Source of the DNA: Powellomyces hirtus
Taxonomy: Eukaryota; Chytridiomycota; Chytridiomycetes; Spizellomycetales; Powellomycetaceae
DNA: 64,000 nucleotides
Direction: 5' to 3'
NCBI GenBank assembly: GCA_025526995.1
Contig: JAHLKG010000026.1
Coordinates: 278,001-342,000, forward strand
The position numbers and the translations under genes were made by a program. Numbering within the stretch: the first letter of the stretch is position 1; each line of letters starts with the position of its first letter. The notes under the pieces are model-generated. The model saw only the letters and a program-made list of their open reading frames with translations. It did no database searches and was not told the origin of the DNA. Of this stretch, positions 9,618-18,247 are shown piece after piece.

Positions 9618-12494
9618 CTATTTGTTTACTCTACAGCCGTGGTAAGCATCCTGTTTGCTTCGATTCACGGAACACCTCATAGGCTTGAGATTAGTGTAAT
9701 GGTTGCTACCTCCTTCCGCTTTGGGCACCGTGTGATCCAAATCAAAGTCAAAGTGCCAGTCATTCCATGTCATACCTCGGAGATCCTCTGACACATTCAA
9801 ACATTTTTGAATGTAGGTCATAAATTCCTCAAACGTACATCCTTCTACAAACGCCATCCGCTCCCGCATGCGTTCCCACCATTCTGGATTGTCATAAACA
9901 TTCCAAAGTTTCACGTCAGAGAAATGAACGTATTTACTGTGTGCAGACCTGGATACCGCAGTGTATAACATACGCTTGCTCATCTTTTCTTTTTCGTGAA
10001 TCAGGAAACTCTCCTTGAATGTCTGTCCTTGCGCCTTGTGGACGGTGGTGCAAAAGCCTGCAAGAAAGTGCTTCTGGAATATCTCACGAGGGACTTTACA
10101 ATCTCGCCCGTACTTGTCGTCTCGGCAAAAAACAGTTTTCTCGTCCCAATCTCTCAAAGTCCATCGCGTCCCCTTGATTACTCCTTGGGGTCGAATTGCC
10201 ACGCGTGCAATCAATGGGCATCCCTTGATTAGGTAACAATCCTGTGTCTTTGCGTCGAGCGGTATTCTAGGCGATGTGAACGCCCTCTTTTTGGAGTCTG
10301 ACTTTAGTCGATCCATGTGAAGCCCATTGATATGCTGACACATACGGTTTGTATACGCGATATTCATTTTGTAGTCTGTGACTCTTCCCACTTCAACAAC
10401 TAATTCTTCCATCCATTCTTTCCGAGAATTCATTATATTATCAACAAATTTGTGCATACGGTTACTGGGATCTTCAATGTATCTGTGGTTGGTTTTCAAC
10501 GTCACCAAGTTACCATCCGCTATCGTTTGAACTGCTGTACAGTTGAGATAATCCTCGGAGAAATTCTGTCCCAACTCAACCGGGGGTAACTGATTTCCAT
10601 CGCCGAAAAGGAAAACACGAGTCCCTTTGGCCTTGTAGATGTAGATGATTTCCCATAGGTAGCCTGGGACTTGCGAGATTTCATCTATCAAAACCACGTC
10701 CGGAAGGTTTTTAAGAAGTCGTGCAATTTCATCTTCGGTTATGCATAGTCCTTTGTGAATTGTGATACCATCAACATTATCGGCTGCACTATTAGTAGGC
10801 GCTAGAATCTTGACCTTTAGCCCCTGTGATGTGAGTTCTTCTTCAACCCCCTTGAGCAAGAACGACTTTCCATAACCTGCTGGCGCTTGGATTCTCGCTG
10901 ATTGCGGGCCCAAAATCTGGAGGAGATTTTTTGCAAGAGGTAATCCCTTTGAATTGTCAAACTCTACTTCTCGTGTCCATGAATGTTTCAGAGGAGTTTG
11001 ATAACGATTTGGTTTATTCAAAGGCTGTAAAAGTAGCGGGATTCTCTTTTCGATGCGGTACTTATCGAGATTGTCCATGTATACATCTTTCTTTCTCACC
11101 ACAATACAGTCGGTCTTGACTGCTACAACCTTTTTCAGACTGCCGACAATATCAATGATGAAGCCGTACAGCATACAATTTGCGTAATCGATGATTTGCT
11201 TTCTCAATGGTCTGTGAGTTGAGAATGTTTGGACGTTCTGCGTAGCCGTTACCTGGAACAAATCAAAGTCGTGAAAGTCCTTGTGAAACTTCCTGAGAAA
11301 GGCAACATCGCCCCACTTCTCCGCTCGGAGGTCGTTATAGTATTCGACTGCCTCCGTTTGCGATTGCGTAAAGACGGACTTGAATGATTTCCTTGTGGTC
11401 TTTTTCCCAAAGTTTCCAATCACACCGTTGATGGGTAGTTTGGCGTCGTTCTTGCCGAGTTTCTCAACCATCTCATCAATGAATGGCGCAAAGTGGTTAC
11501 CTGAGACACATCGACTTGCAATTATCATGTGAGTAATCTCGTGCACAATCTTGTGTTTCTGTAAATGATTTACCGTTACATTAGAGTACCATCCGTCCCC
11601 TTGTGCAGGTATGACATTATTGGTTTTCACAAAGTACCAACCTGCCTTTTTTCCATTCTTGCTTTTGACGGGACAGTACGCCTCCTTCTCGTCAAAGATG
11701 GTGAAGATTGGGAAGTCTAGCGTCATAGTTTCCCAGGAGGTCCTGTAGAACTTTGGAAAATCGATTGCTAGTAGACCATCATCATCTACATCATCTTCGA
11801 GGAATCCGTTGAAGATACTAGGCTTTGCCTCGTTGTCCAGTAATCGTAGCATCTCATGGGAAAGCATAGACTTTTTCAAGTCAGGGAATACCCTATTGAA
11901 CTGATCCATGGCAATAGCGGAGATGCTCTTGTTGCTGAATGGAATGGACAACTTCTCGCACACCTCTTGTCGCTTCAGAATGTCGTTGTCAATTTGAATC
12001 TTGTTCCCGCTCTGCAGGATGATTTCGGCGATGCAACTAAAATGGTCCTTGGATGAGTTCAATGTCTTGATGGTGGGGATGAGCCGAGCCTTACTTATGT
12101 ACGCGCGTAGGATCCCATCGAGGTAGTTATTCTTATTACATCCCTTGAGGATGTAAACATCCCTTGATGCCCTGTCTTCCCGCGCATTCTCGTAATCGAG
12201 GATCTCATCAACTACTGTTTCGCACGATCTCATACATCGCAGGTCCTGGTCTTCATCATTGTCAGTTGCCTCGACAAAGATGTAGTCCTCTTCGATAACT
12301 TCTTCATCCTTCGCCTCCGCCTTCCTCTTGTCATTCTTTTTCTTCTTCTTCTGGTCATTCTTTTTCTGCTTTTGCACTTGGCCCGCTTCCACCACATTCG
12401 ACTTGACACGTTCGCGCAATGATTTCTGGAACTCTGGATCCTCGATGGGTGCAAAGTGGTTGTTGTAAGCCCATCCGTATATTGCCGGTAGTGC
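9618..12494 (-). CDS. Family-B-like polymerase palm, SF1 helicase and HNH domain (C-terminal part of a larger frame)
   Basis: 959 open codons after an in-frame TGA at 12495-12497; there is no ATG at the start, so this is probably the rest of the frame that begins at 13760. Numbering below is from codon 12419. A Lys-rich linker lies at 15-40. A divergent DNA polymerase B palm is suggested by motif A (AIDFPKFY, Asp220), motif B (Lys, Asn, Gly in KLPINGVIGNFG, about 327-338) and motif C (VKTDC, Asp437), in the right order. An SF1 RecD/Pif1-type helicase follows: Walker A APAGYGKS (512-519), Walker B VVLIDEIS (575-582), GDGNQLPP (607-613) and VHKAQGQTF near 830. The last 45 residues resemble an HNH nuclease (LDHTVPKAEGGSNHYTNL...NRSK). 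It is likely the replication protein. The palm call rests on motifs only. Confidence 0.75.
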   Translation of the reverse strand, partial: ALPAIYGWAYNNHFAPIEDPEFQKSLRERVKSNVVEAGQVQKQKKNDQKKKKKNDKRKAEAKDEEVIEEDYIFVEATDNDEDQDLRCMRSCETVVDEILDYENAREDRASRDVYILKGCNKNNYLDGILRAYISKARLIPTIKTLNSSKDHFSCIAEIILQSGNKIQIDNDILKRQEVCEKLSIPFSNKSISAIAMDQFNRVFPDLKKSMLSHEMLRLLDNEAKPSIFNGFLEDDVDDDGLLAIDFPKFYRTSWETMTLDFPIFTIFDEKEAYCPVKSKNGKKAGWYFVKTNNVIPAQGDGWYSNVTVNHLQKHKIVHEITHMIIASRCVSGNHFAPFIDEMVEKLGKNDAKLPINGVIGNFGKKTTRKSFKSVFTQSQTEAVEYYNDLRAEKWGDVAFLRKFHKDFHDFDLFQVTATQNVQTFSTHRPLRKQIIDYANCMLYGFIIDIVGSLKKVVAVKTDCIVVRKKDVYMDNLDKYRIEKRIPLLLQPLNKPNRYQTPLKHSWTREVEFDNSKGLPLAKNLLQILGPQSARIQAPAGYGKSFLLKGVEEELTSQGLKVKILAPTNSAADNVDGITIHKGLCITEDEIARLLKNLPDVVLIDEISQVPGYLWEIIYIYKAKGTRVFLFGDGNQLPPVELGQNFSEDYLNCTAVQTIADGNLVTLKTNHRYIEDPSNRMHKFVDNIMNSRKEWMEELVVEVGRVTDYKMNIAYTNRMCQHINGLHMDRLKSDSKKRAFTSPRIPLDAKTQDCYLIKGCPLIARVAIRPQGVIKGTRWTLRDWDEKTVFCRDDKYGRDCKVPREIFQKHFLAGFCTTVHKAQGQTFKESFLIHEKEKMSKRMLYTAVSRSAHSKYVHFSDVKLWNVYDNPEWWERMRERMAFVEGCTFEEFMTYIQKCLNVSEDLRGMTWNDWHFDFDLDHTVPKAEGGSNHYTNLKPMRCSVNRSKQDAYHGCRVNK

Positions 12495-13760
12495 TCATTT
12501 GTATTTCCAGCCCTCTTTGACTAGTTTGCGTATCACCTCATTGCTTGTAGAAACGTTTTCCTGACTTACCTGATTGCGGGATATAAAGTTCTTCAATTGA
12601 TCTATCACGTAATATGGCGCACCATAGCCTAGTTTGAAAAGAGCGGTTGTTAAGTTTCTCAGATGCACCATATTTGCGCCATTGTCCAGGGACTCTAAAC
12701 CCATGGCTTGTAGAAGCCATTTGGGATCGTTGATCTCCTTAGCACCTCTGCGGTTGTCTTCTTTTCGGTAGCCCCATTTCAATTGCACATGATTGATCAA
12801 GCAACGACCTTCCGGCATGTGATCAGGTCTAAGTACCATTCCTTCCTTTTTCTTTTCGTCAAACAAGAGCATCTCATCTAATCGTACTTGCTGAGTCAGG
12901 TTCTCACAAGCAAAGACATATGTCTCAAGGCGGGTGACAGCCCAATCATAGGGCAAGTCCGGTGAAAGATCGTTCTTCTTGTACTCCACCTCGTAGTCGA
13001 GTATCAATTCTTCCGCCTTCTCCACGGTCAAATCTCCTCGAACATTCTTGAATTCATGGACGCGGATCTCGGTCAACAATTCAAAAAAGTGCGGTGTTTC
13101 GTCTTCCTTTTCGTTCACTGGGTATTGCGCTTCAAATTCGTCCTGTTTGCGAGCAATCTCGCGCATCCACTTTTCTCCCTTTGCTTGTCGGAGAGTCTGG
13201 ATCTGCGTGTATCGAGTGTCCTGCGAGCGCTCGAATGCATCAGATTCCGTGTATCTGCGATCCCTGTAGAAAGGTAGAGCAGAATATTTGCAAATGTAAA
13301 GAAGCGAAGACCACTGGATTGACCAATTCGCGACAGGTTGAGCCACTTTTCGCTTCTTTTCCTCTTTGCGTTTGCGAAGCCTGGTTTCCTTACTTTTCGC
13401 TGCAGCCTCTTCACGTTTGCGACGCATGGCTTCCACTGCTCGTTCGTGGGACGCATCTTTTTCAGCCCGATTACGTTGACGCGTTTCGGCGGCTTTTTGA
13501 GCAATGGTTTTAATCTTTTCAGCCCCTAAGGTAGCGATACGCTTCTGAGCGCTTTGACGATTCTTCTCCTGGAGATGATTCATATAGATGTTCATATGAG
13601 GCCTTCCAGGATCTTGTAGTTCTAGGAGCGCTGTCTTTCTAGCCTGAGACCATCCACGACGATTGAACGCCTCGGAGACGACCTTCTTCATCATCTTCAT
13701 GTATGGAATGCTTCCGACTCTGCGGTTGGTGTTTTCAAATGGATCAACTACGTAAGTCAT
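12495..13760 (-). CDS. N-terminal part of the polymerase-helicase frame, function unknown
   Basis: 421 residues, ATG at 13760, ending at TGA 12495-12497. It is in exactly the same frame as the polymerase-helicase below it, which follows with no gap and no start codon. Residues about 60-150 form a long charged Arg/Lys/Glu segment, probably helical. The later half (LPYDWAVTRLETYVFACE..., GMVLRPDHMPEGRCL...) is well ordered but matches no family I can name. It may be the N-terminal domain of a single polymerase of about 1,380 residues. Alternatives are a separate protein, or controlled readthrough of TGA. The palindrome AAACGCGTTT lies 68 bp upstream of its start. Confidence 0.65.
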   Translation of the reverse strand: MTYVVDPFENTNRRVGSIPYMKMMKKVVSEAFNRRGWSQARKTALLELQDPGRPHMNIYMNHLQEKNRQSAQKRIATLGAEKIKTIAQKAAETRQRNRAEKDASHERAVEAMRRKREEAAAKSKETRLRKRKEEKKRKVAQPVANWSIQWSSLLYICKYSALPFYRDRRYTESDAFERSQDTRYTQIQTLRQAKGEKWMREIARKQDEFEAQYPVNEKEDETPHFFELLTEIRVHEFKNVRGDLTVEKAEELILDYEVEYKKNDLSPDLPYDWAVTRLETYVFACENLTQQVRLDEMLLFDEKKKEGMVLRPDHMPEGRCLINHVQLKWGYRKEDNRRGAKEINDPKWLLQAMGLESLDNGANMVHLRNLTTALFKLGYGAPYYVIDQLKNFISRNQVSQENVSTSNEVIRKLVKEGWKYK

Positions 13761-13827
13761 GATTGCGTTATAACAGGTTTAGAAAAAACGTTTCTATTAT
13801 TGTATTACATTATAAATTTATAGCTTT

Positions 13828-13837
13828 AAACGCGTTT
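13828..13837. promoter_or_regulatory. AAACGCGTTT palindrome upstream of the polymerase-helicase frame
   Basis: A perfect 10-bp palindrome in the gap between the polymerase frame (start 13760) and the HTH gene (end 13850). The same 10 bp occur at 8454-8463, 28439-28448 and 28942-28951, all non-coding or in the terminal repeats. It is a candidate regulator or replication-protein site, by inference only. Confidence 0.4.
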
Positions 13838-13849
13838 TTGTATTCACTT

Positions 13850-14131
13850 TCATAAACATTCAACAGGTGTAGGGGGGCGGTTTGCTTTCCAATACTTGCG
13901 CTTCGGTACAGCCTTCGGTAAGGGAGGCAACTTTTCAATATGATAGAAGTTCTGGAGCGGTGAGTGACGTGACCCATTGACAATGCATGAAAGGTACATC
14001 ATGCCTACACCAAGGACTTTGGCTACTTCGGTTAAGGTCTTGTAAGATCCTTGTAGTTCTAGATCACCATTCTCGCGCCGCTCATACAAGATCCACTTGT
14101 CACGGATTGCTGTGTTACCTGGTTTTCGCAT
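13850..14131 (-). CDS. Small helix-turn-helix-like protein
   Basis: 93 residues from ATG 14131 (MRKPGNTAIRDKW); TGA stop. The centre, YKTLTEVAKVLGVGMMYLS, followed by a short loop and FYHIEKL, resembles the NUMOD1-type helix-turn-helix module found beside homing endonucleases and in giant-virus proteins. The C-terminus is rich in Pro, Lys and Arg. It may bind DNA. It shares orientation with the replication gene downstream. Confidence 0.6.
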   Translation of the reverse strand: MRKPGNTAIRDKWILYERRENGDLELQGSYKTLTEVAKVLGVGMMYLSCIVNGSRHSPLQNFYHIEKLPPLPKAVPKRKYWKANRPPTPVECL

Positions 14132-14483
14132 TGTTTGTACTATATAAGATGTTAAACAATAATAACTCACAGCCTTAAACGCGCGTTTTGTCTCAATAGC
14201 CCAATGTATTACGATTCTGGTTGTACGGATGAACTACAACTATACTAGGACTATCAAGCTGGTATGTTTTTTTTTCTTTTTTCTATGTTTTTTATTTTTT
14301 TTTTGTTTTCTGTTTTTTTATTTTTTTTCTTCTTTTGGAGGAACCGAAGGCGTTGCCGTTTTTTGTCGTACAATCTTTCGTCGTAATACACCGGGGTTGG
14401 ATGAACTATATACACCACGTTACACACAAATCGAGATGTCGCAAATCGATGTAACCCTGTGTGACATGGTTATGCTAAGTAGC
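14132..14483. other. A/T-rich gap in the Polinton-like virus
   Basis: Contains long T runs (about 14260-14335), which create a spurious poly-Phe frame on the plus strand, and the near-palindrome AAACGCGCGTTT (14177-14188) upstream of the HTH gene. No gene is seen. Confidence 0.5.
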
Positions 14484-15701
14484 TTACGTAGCATTGCGCA
14501 TCGCCAGGAGGGATTGCTCCGCGGAAGCCCAGTTGCCGTTTTTCAGGCGACTAACAAATGCTCGGAAGTTTAGCTCGTGCCTGAGAATCGCGGTATGGGG
14601 GTTGACGACAAGCCAGTTCCTGAGCAACTGAGCCTGAGCGTCGGAAAGCGAGTGGACCAGGGAACGTTTCCCTAGCAGGGCTAAGACAAAAGTGGGATTG
14701 ACATCCCATAATTTGATCCATTTTCGCTGCGGTCCGCTGAGGGCGTACATATCTTCGTTGTCGCCTTTGCACATGATGCAAGCCACCGCCATCTTGAAGG
14801 TGTGGAAAATTTCCCCTTTGGTCGTCTGGTGCACGACTTTTTTGAAAGCTTCCTTGGAGGTCACGCCCGTCAGGTCCCGAAGCTGGGTATTACAAACTGA
14901 ATCGATGGTAATGATACCATCATGCTTCAATATTGCGTTGATAATGCTCCTGATAGGGTCGTAACCATCTGAAGGTGTCGCGGAAACATCTTCGGTGTCT
15001 TCGGGCGGAGGGTTCGCCTGGGGGTCAGATGGAGGTGGGTTCGCCTGGGGGTCAGATGGAGGTGGGTTCGTCTGGGGGTCAGATGGAGAGTGAACATCCA
15101 TCTGGTCATAGTCGTCAATGACATGCTCGTCAGAACCCGATTCGTTTTCGGTAGCGGTGAGCGACTCCGTTAAGTTGGTGATAACGTCTGCAATGTTCTC
15201 CAACAATGTGATCTCAAGCTTCGTGAACAGGTCTCGTGGGCGAGATTCTAGATCCAGAACAATGCCATAAACTTCCAGAAGGCTTAAGCCTCTGGAGGCT
15301 AAGACCGATTGTGGTTTCTTTCCAGCAATTACCGCCGGTTGCTTTCCTTTCGCTTTTTTCGATGGCGAAGAGGCTGAAGTAGTGAGCTTGCGTTTCGGAG
15401 TTCCCGAAGGTGGGACCGGGTTATCGACACTAGATTCGGTTGCTGACAATGTGCCTGGACTCCGAAGATCGTTCTCTGTTTCAGCTTGCTCTTCCATGGA
15501 GTCCATGGAGTCTTGCTGTTCGCCCATGGCCGTGGATGATCCCTCCATGGGGTCCGAGGGATCCGCGCTGGGGTCTGACGGATTCGAGATAGGAACAGAT
15601 TCCGCGGGATGAGGCGCGATTGAGCCAGTGGGAGGCGCGGTTGAGCCAGTGGGAGGCTCAGTCGAGCCAGCGGGAACGATGGGGGCTTTCTTGGGAGCCA
15701 T
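14484..15701 (-). CDS. Proline/serine-rich protein with a conserved-looking C-terminal domain
   Basis: 405 residues from ATG 15701 (MAPKKAPIVP); TAA stop. Residues 1-130 are low-complexity Pro/Ser/Thr/Glu with a basic patch (SPSKKAKGKQ), likely disordered. Three tandem PPPSDPQ(T/A)N units occur at about 215-235. The last 150 residues are ordered and helical (DGYDPIRSIINAILKHDG..., GPQRKWIKLWDVNPTFVLALLGKR...). No family was recognised. It sits upstream of the small basic protein and MCP in the same direction, so a structural or core role is possible. Confidence 0.65.
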   Translation of the reverse strand: MAPKKAPIVPAGSTEPPTGSTAPPTGSIAPHPAESVPISNPSDPSADPSDPMEGSSTAMGEQQDSMDSMEEQAETENDLRSPGTLSATESSVDNPVPPSGTPKRKLTTSASSPSKKAKGKQPAVIAGKKPQSVLASRGLSLLEVYGIVLDLESRPRDLFTKLEITLLENIADVITNLTESLTATENESGSDEHVIDDYDQMDVHSPSDPQTNPPPSDPQANPPPSDPQANPPPEDTEDVSATPSDGYDPIRSIINAILKHDGIITIDSVCNTQLRDLTGVTSKEAFKKVVHQTTKGEIFHTFKMAVACIMCKGDNEDMYALSGPQRKWIKLWDVNPTFVLALLGKRSLVHSLSDAQAQLLRNWLVVNPHTAILRHELNFRAFVSRLKNGNWASAEQSLLAMRNAT

Positions 15702-15915
15702 TGCTATGAGGTCCTTGGTTCTTGGGTTGACTTGTTTTGAAAACGATTCCACGAAACGACATCCTCTTCTTATAGAAAGATTCTAAAGGATTTCAGGTCG
15801 ATAGGTATAGCTTCTTAAATTCGATGATATGCGGCTCGTCACTGGGATTAGTTACAAGCCGCATTAACATCCTTATTGCAATAGAAGTGTTAAGTTTCGA
15901 AGGGGTCCCTTGTAC
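15702..15915. other. Intergenic gap before the small basic gene
   Basis: About 210 bp, A/T-rich, likely the promoter and leader of the proline-rich gene. No gene seen. Confidence 0.4.
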
Positions 15916-16059
15916 CTAAATTAGGAGAACTCGCCGTCTTACCACACGACGGCGCTTGGGATGGGCTCGGCGAGCCGCAAGCCGCTGTCTATTCTTAGCA
16001 GCCCAATACTTCTTGAGACCAGGGGGCATGTTACCCGTTTTCACAATCTTTTTACGCAT
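15916..16059 (-). CDS. Very small basic protein (47 residues)
   Basis: ATG at 16059, TAG at 15916-15918. The sequence begins MRKKIVKTGNMPPGLKKYWA, followed by a tail with about 13 Arg/Lys in 25 residues. The P-G-L-K-K-Y-W-A core followed by a basic tail resembles short basic proteins I recall from large and mid-size DNA viruses of protists and algae. It probably binds and condenses viral DNA in the capsid, by analogy with core proteins. It lies between the proline-rich gene and MCP, on the same strand. Confidence 0.7.
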   Translation of the reverse strand: MRKKIVKTGNMPPGLKKYWAAKNRQRLAARRAHPKRRRVVRRRVLLI

Positions 16060-16101
16060 GTATTTTATTCAATGAGTTTCCTGTTACTATACTAAGAAAA
16101 T

Positions 16102-17472
16102 TTAAGCAGGAAGGAGGCGAACACCGTTATAATCGATCTGCATCTCGTGATCTGTGGTCCAGAAGACGTGGAATGTTCGATCTTTGAATGAGGGGATCGC
16201 TCCACCTGCGTCACCACCGGTCTTAAAGTCCGGAGTGGTTTCAGGAGGGTTGGGATATTGTGAGATGTTGATCATGATTCTACCATCGGCTAGAGTTTGC
16301 AAACCTCCGCCAATCATATCAGGGCTCGACTTAAAGTTTTGGCGCAATGACCAATGCTTGACCTTTTTACCGTTCAATTCCCATCCCTTCATGTCTTGGA
16401 GGGTAGGCGCAAAGGCAATGTTATTAAAGTCCTTGTTGCGCTGGGATAATGCATACATCTCAGGATCCACAGTGGATACCAAACCATCCCTCAAACTACC
16501 GTTCGAGATGCTTTTACCTTCGGGGAAACGCTGAGTTCCTACCTGGAAAGATACAGTTCTAATGTTGGCATCGTCAGAGTAGTTCAATTTGTCTACATCG
16601 TCCCCAGGGGTTTTGTCACTGGTAACAATCATCAAGGACGAGATGCTGGTTTGTTCACCAGTAACAAGAGTCAACTGTTGTACTCGAGTATCGCTGCCAT
16701 CAAACTCTTGGCTCCATACCAGTTGCATTGGAATGGTAAGCGACTGGCCTCCCTCCATCAATGCAAGGATCTTTTGGTAGTATTCTGCAACGGGCTCAGC
16801 GAACTGACAGATGAGTTCATTGTCGAAAATTCTGTAACTATCAATTCCAGTGGCGGTTGGGAAGATTGCTTTAATATCCACCTCGGCTGTTAGTTCGTGC
16901 ATAACTCCTCCTTTGACGAGACACAGCGGGAACGCGACCTCGTTTTGGTAAAAGGAGAGACTAGAGCCTGTTACAGTGTACGCGTTGTTTTTAGCGATGA
17001 CATCTGAGCGATCCTCATCCTCAGATGGGGTGTAGTATTCAGTAGTGGCAAGGTGTTGCTTAGTTTCCCAGGAGGACAAGGCGTTTTCGTGTGCCGTAAA
17101 TAGATTGTAGTTGTTGAGGTCCTCAATGATTCGTCCTCCAATAAGGATAGATTGACGCTTCCATACAGAATCTGTACCAGATTGACACAGGCGATGTGCC
17201 GTAGTTACGTCACCCGAGACAACTGCCTGACCGCCACTGTATCCAACAACACGGTACTTGTGCAGGGTCTCGTTTACAAGCCAAAACCTTTTGTCATCAG
17301 CGATCTTAAAAGAAACCTTGCCCCCAGGACGTACCTCCTGACTACCGTTTGTTGGCTCAAAACGAACCTGACTAGAGGGTTGATAGTTGAGAATAACACC
17401 GTTCTTGGAGTTTCTCTTATACTTGAAAACGTTAGGAACCGTGCGAACTTCCGTGACGTTTATATCTGTCAT
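16102..17472 (-). CDS. Major capsid protein (double jelly-roll type)
   Basis: 456 residues from ATG 17472 (MTDINVTEVRTVPN); TAA stop. An earlier in-frame ATG exists, but this start matches the usual compact N-terminus. The protein is beta-rich throughout, as expected for two jelly rolls. The C-terminus, FHVFWTTDHEMQIDYNGVR, is typical of Polinton-like and virophage-type capsid proteins, as is the length. It would form the trimeric hexon units of the capsid. Neighbours: packaging ATPase directly upstream on the same strand and penton divergent from that. The identification rests on pattern and context rather than a search. Confidence 0.85.
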   Translation of the reverse strand: MTDINVTEVRTVPNVFKYKRNSKNGVILNYQPSSQVRFEPTNGSQEVRPGGKVSFKIADDKRFWLVNETLHKYRVVGYSGGQAVVSGDVTTAHRLCQSGTDSVWKRQSILIGGRIIEDLNNYNLFTAHENALSSWETKQHLATTEYYTPSEDEDRSDVIAKNNAYTVTGSSLSFYQNEVAFPLCLVKGGVMHELTAEVDIKAIFPTATGIDSYRIFDNELICQFAEPVAEYYQKILALMEGGQSLTIPMQLVWSQEFDGSDTRVQQLTLVTGEQTSISSLMIVTSDKTPGDDVDKLNYSDDANIRTVSFQVGTQRFPEGKSISNGSLRDGLVSTVDPEMYALSQRNKDFNNIAFAPTLQDMKGWELNGKKVKHWSLRQNFKSSPDMIGGGLQTLADGRIMINISQYPNPPETTPDFKTGGDAGGAIPSFKDRTFHVFWTTDHEMQIDYNGVRLLPA

Positions 17473-17527
17473 CGCAAATGTTTGTTTATACCGATGAAAA
17501 AAAAACATTGACAACTGCGGCAAATTA

Positions 17528-18202
17528 CTATGAGTAGCCAACTCGGAAAGGTCTCTTGCTATCCTGTAGGTTTATGTGTACAAAGTGGAATGGTTGTGAC
17601 GTTTCCTCCATTACAAAGGTTGTAAAGACATCCTCAGGCAACGCCAGACTCAAACCCGCCTCCACCATCTTTTTCAGTTCAGATTTTAATGGGCGAAAGA
17701 TGATCCAGTTTGTTGTGTTTGACCGAACTGCTGGACTGTTATGGTAAAAGTATTGACTCGATAGTATACATGTAATACCGGCATGTCTCCCCCGTGTAGC
17801 AAGTTCATCGAGGGCTTTCTTGTGTTTCTTCTGCATATTGTAATCATCAATGATTAGGAGAAGGTCCTTTTTCCGCTTGCTCTTGATGAAGGCTGCAAGT
17901 TGTTCCTGATGGACGTAATCAAGCGTGTCATTCGAGATTTCATCAAAGATGTGAACTTTCTTACTCTCCCGGAGGGGGTTCCAGTTCTGGTCGTAGGGAT
18001 TCGGGGTGAATATGATGACATTGCTATAGTGCTTCTTTAGAAATAATTTTGTGATGACTGCTATATTTAGAGTCTTACCCGAGAAACGCGCCCCATTGAA
18101 AACCACGAACGCGTACTTTCGAGGCAATCGAGGGTCCGTTTTGTCCTTTATCCGCCCCGAGACTTGACTCGGCAAAGGACTGACTACGATGCGGTTCACC
18201 AT
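17528..18202 (-). CDS. A32/FtsK-like genome packaging ATPase
   Basis: 224 residues, ATG at 18202, TAG stop. Walker A is FNGARFSGKTLN (about 33-44) and Walker B is LLLIIDDYN (about 114-122). SSQYFYHNSP in the middle fits the sensor region of this family. Such ATPases of the HerA/FtsK superfamily pump the genome into the capsid in Polintons, virophages and large DNA viruses. The length is normal for the group. It starts only 45 bp from the divergent penton gene. Confidence 0.92.
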   Translation of the reverse strand: MVNRIVVSPLPSQVSGRIKDKTDPRLPRKYAFVVFNGARFSGKTLNIAVITKLFLKKHYSNVIIFTPNPYDQNWNPLRESKKVHIFDEISNDTLDYVHQEQLAAFIKSKRKKDLLLIIDDYNMQKKHKKALDELATRGRHAGITCILSSQYFYHNSPAVRSNTTNWIIFRPLKSELKKMVEAGLSLALPEDVFTTFVMEETSQPFHFVHINLQDSKRPFRVGYS

Positions 18203-18247
18203 TTACCAATAGAGCTCAATTTTATTTGATCGCACACTCATAAAGGG
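18203..18247. promoter_or_regulatory. Divergent promoter region between ATPase and penton genes
   Basis: A 45-bp A/T-rich gap separates two outward-facing start codons (18202 minus, 18248 plus). Any promoters for the two virion gene blocks must overlap here or lie within the neighbouring coding sequences. Confidence 0.5.

Noticed and set aside
14229..14573. Plus-strand frame rich in Phe
   Set aside because: Translation of long T runs running into the antisense of the proline-rich gene; no coding features.
17473..17541. Longer N-terminus of the capsid protein
   Set aside because: It begins at TTG and runs into the ATPase end; ATG 17472 gives the expected N-terminus.
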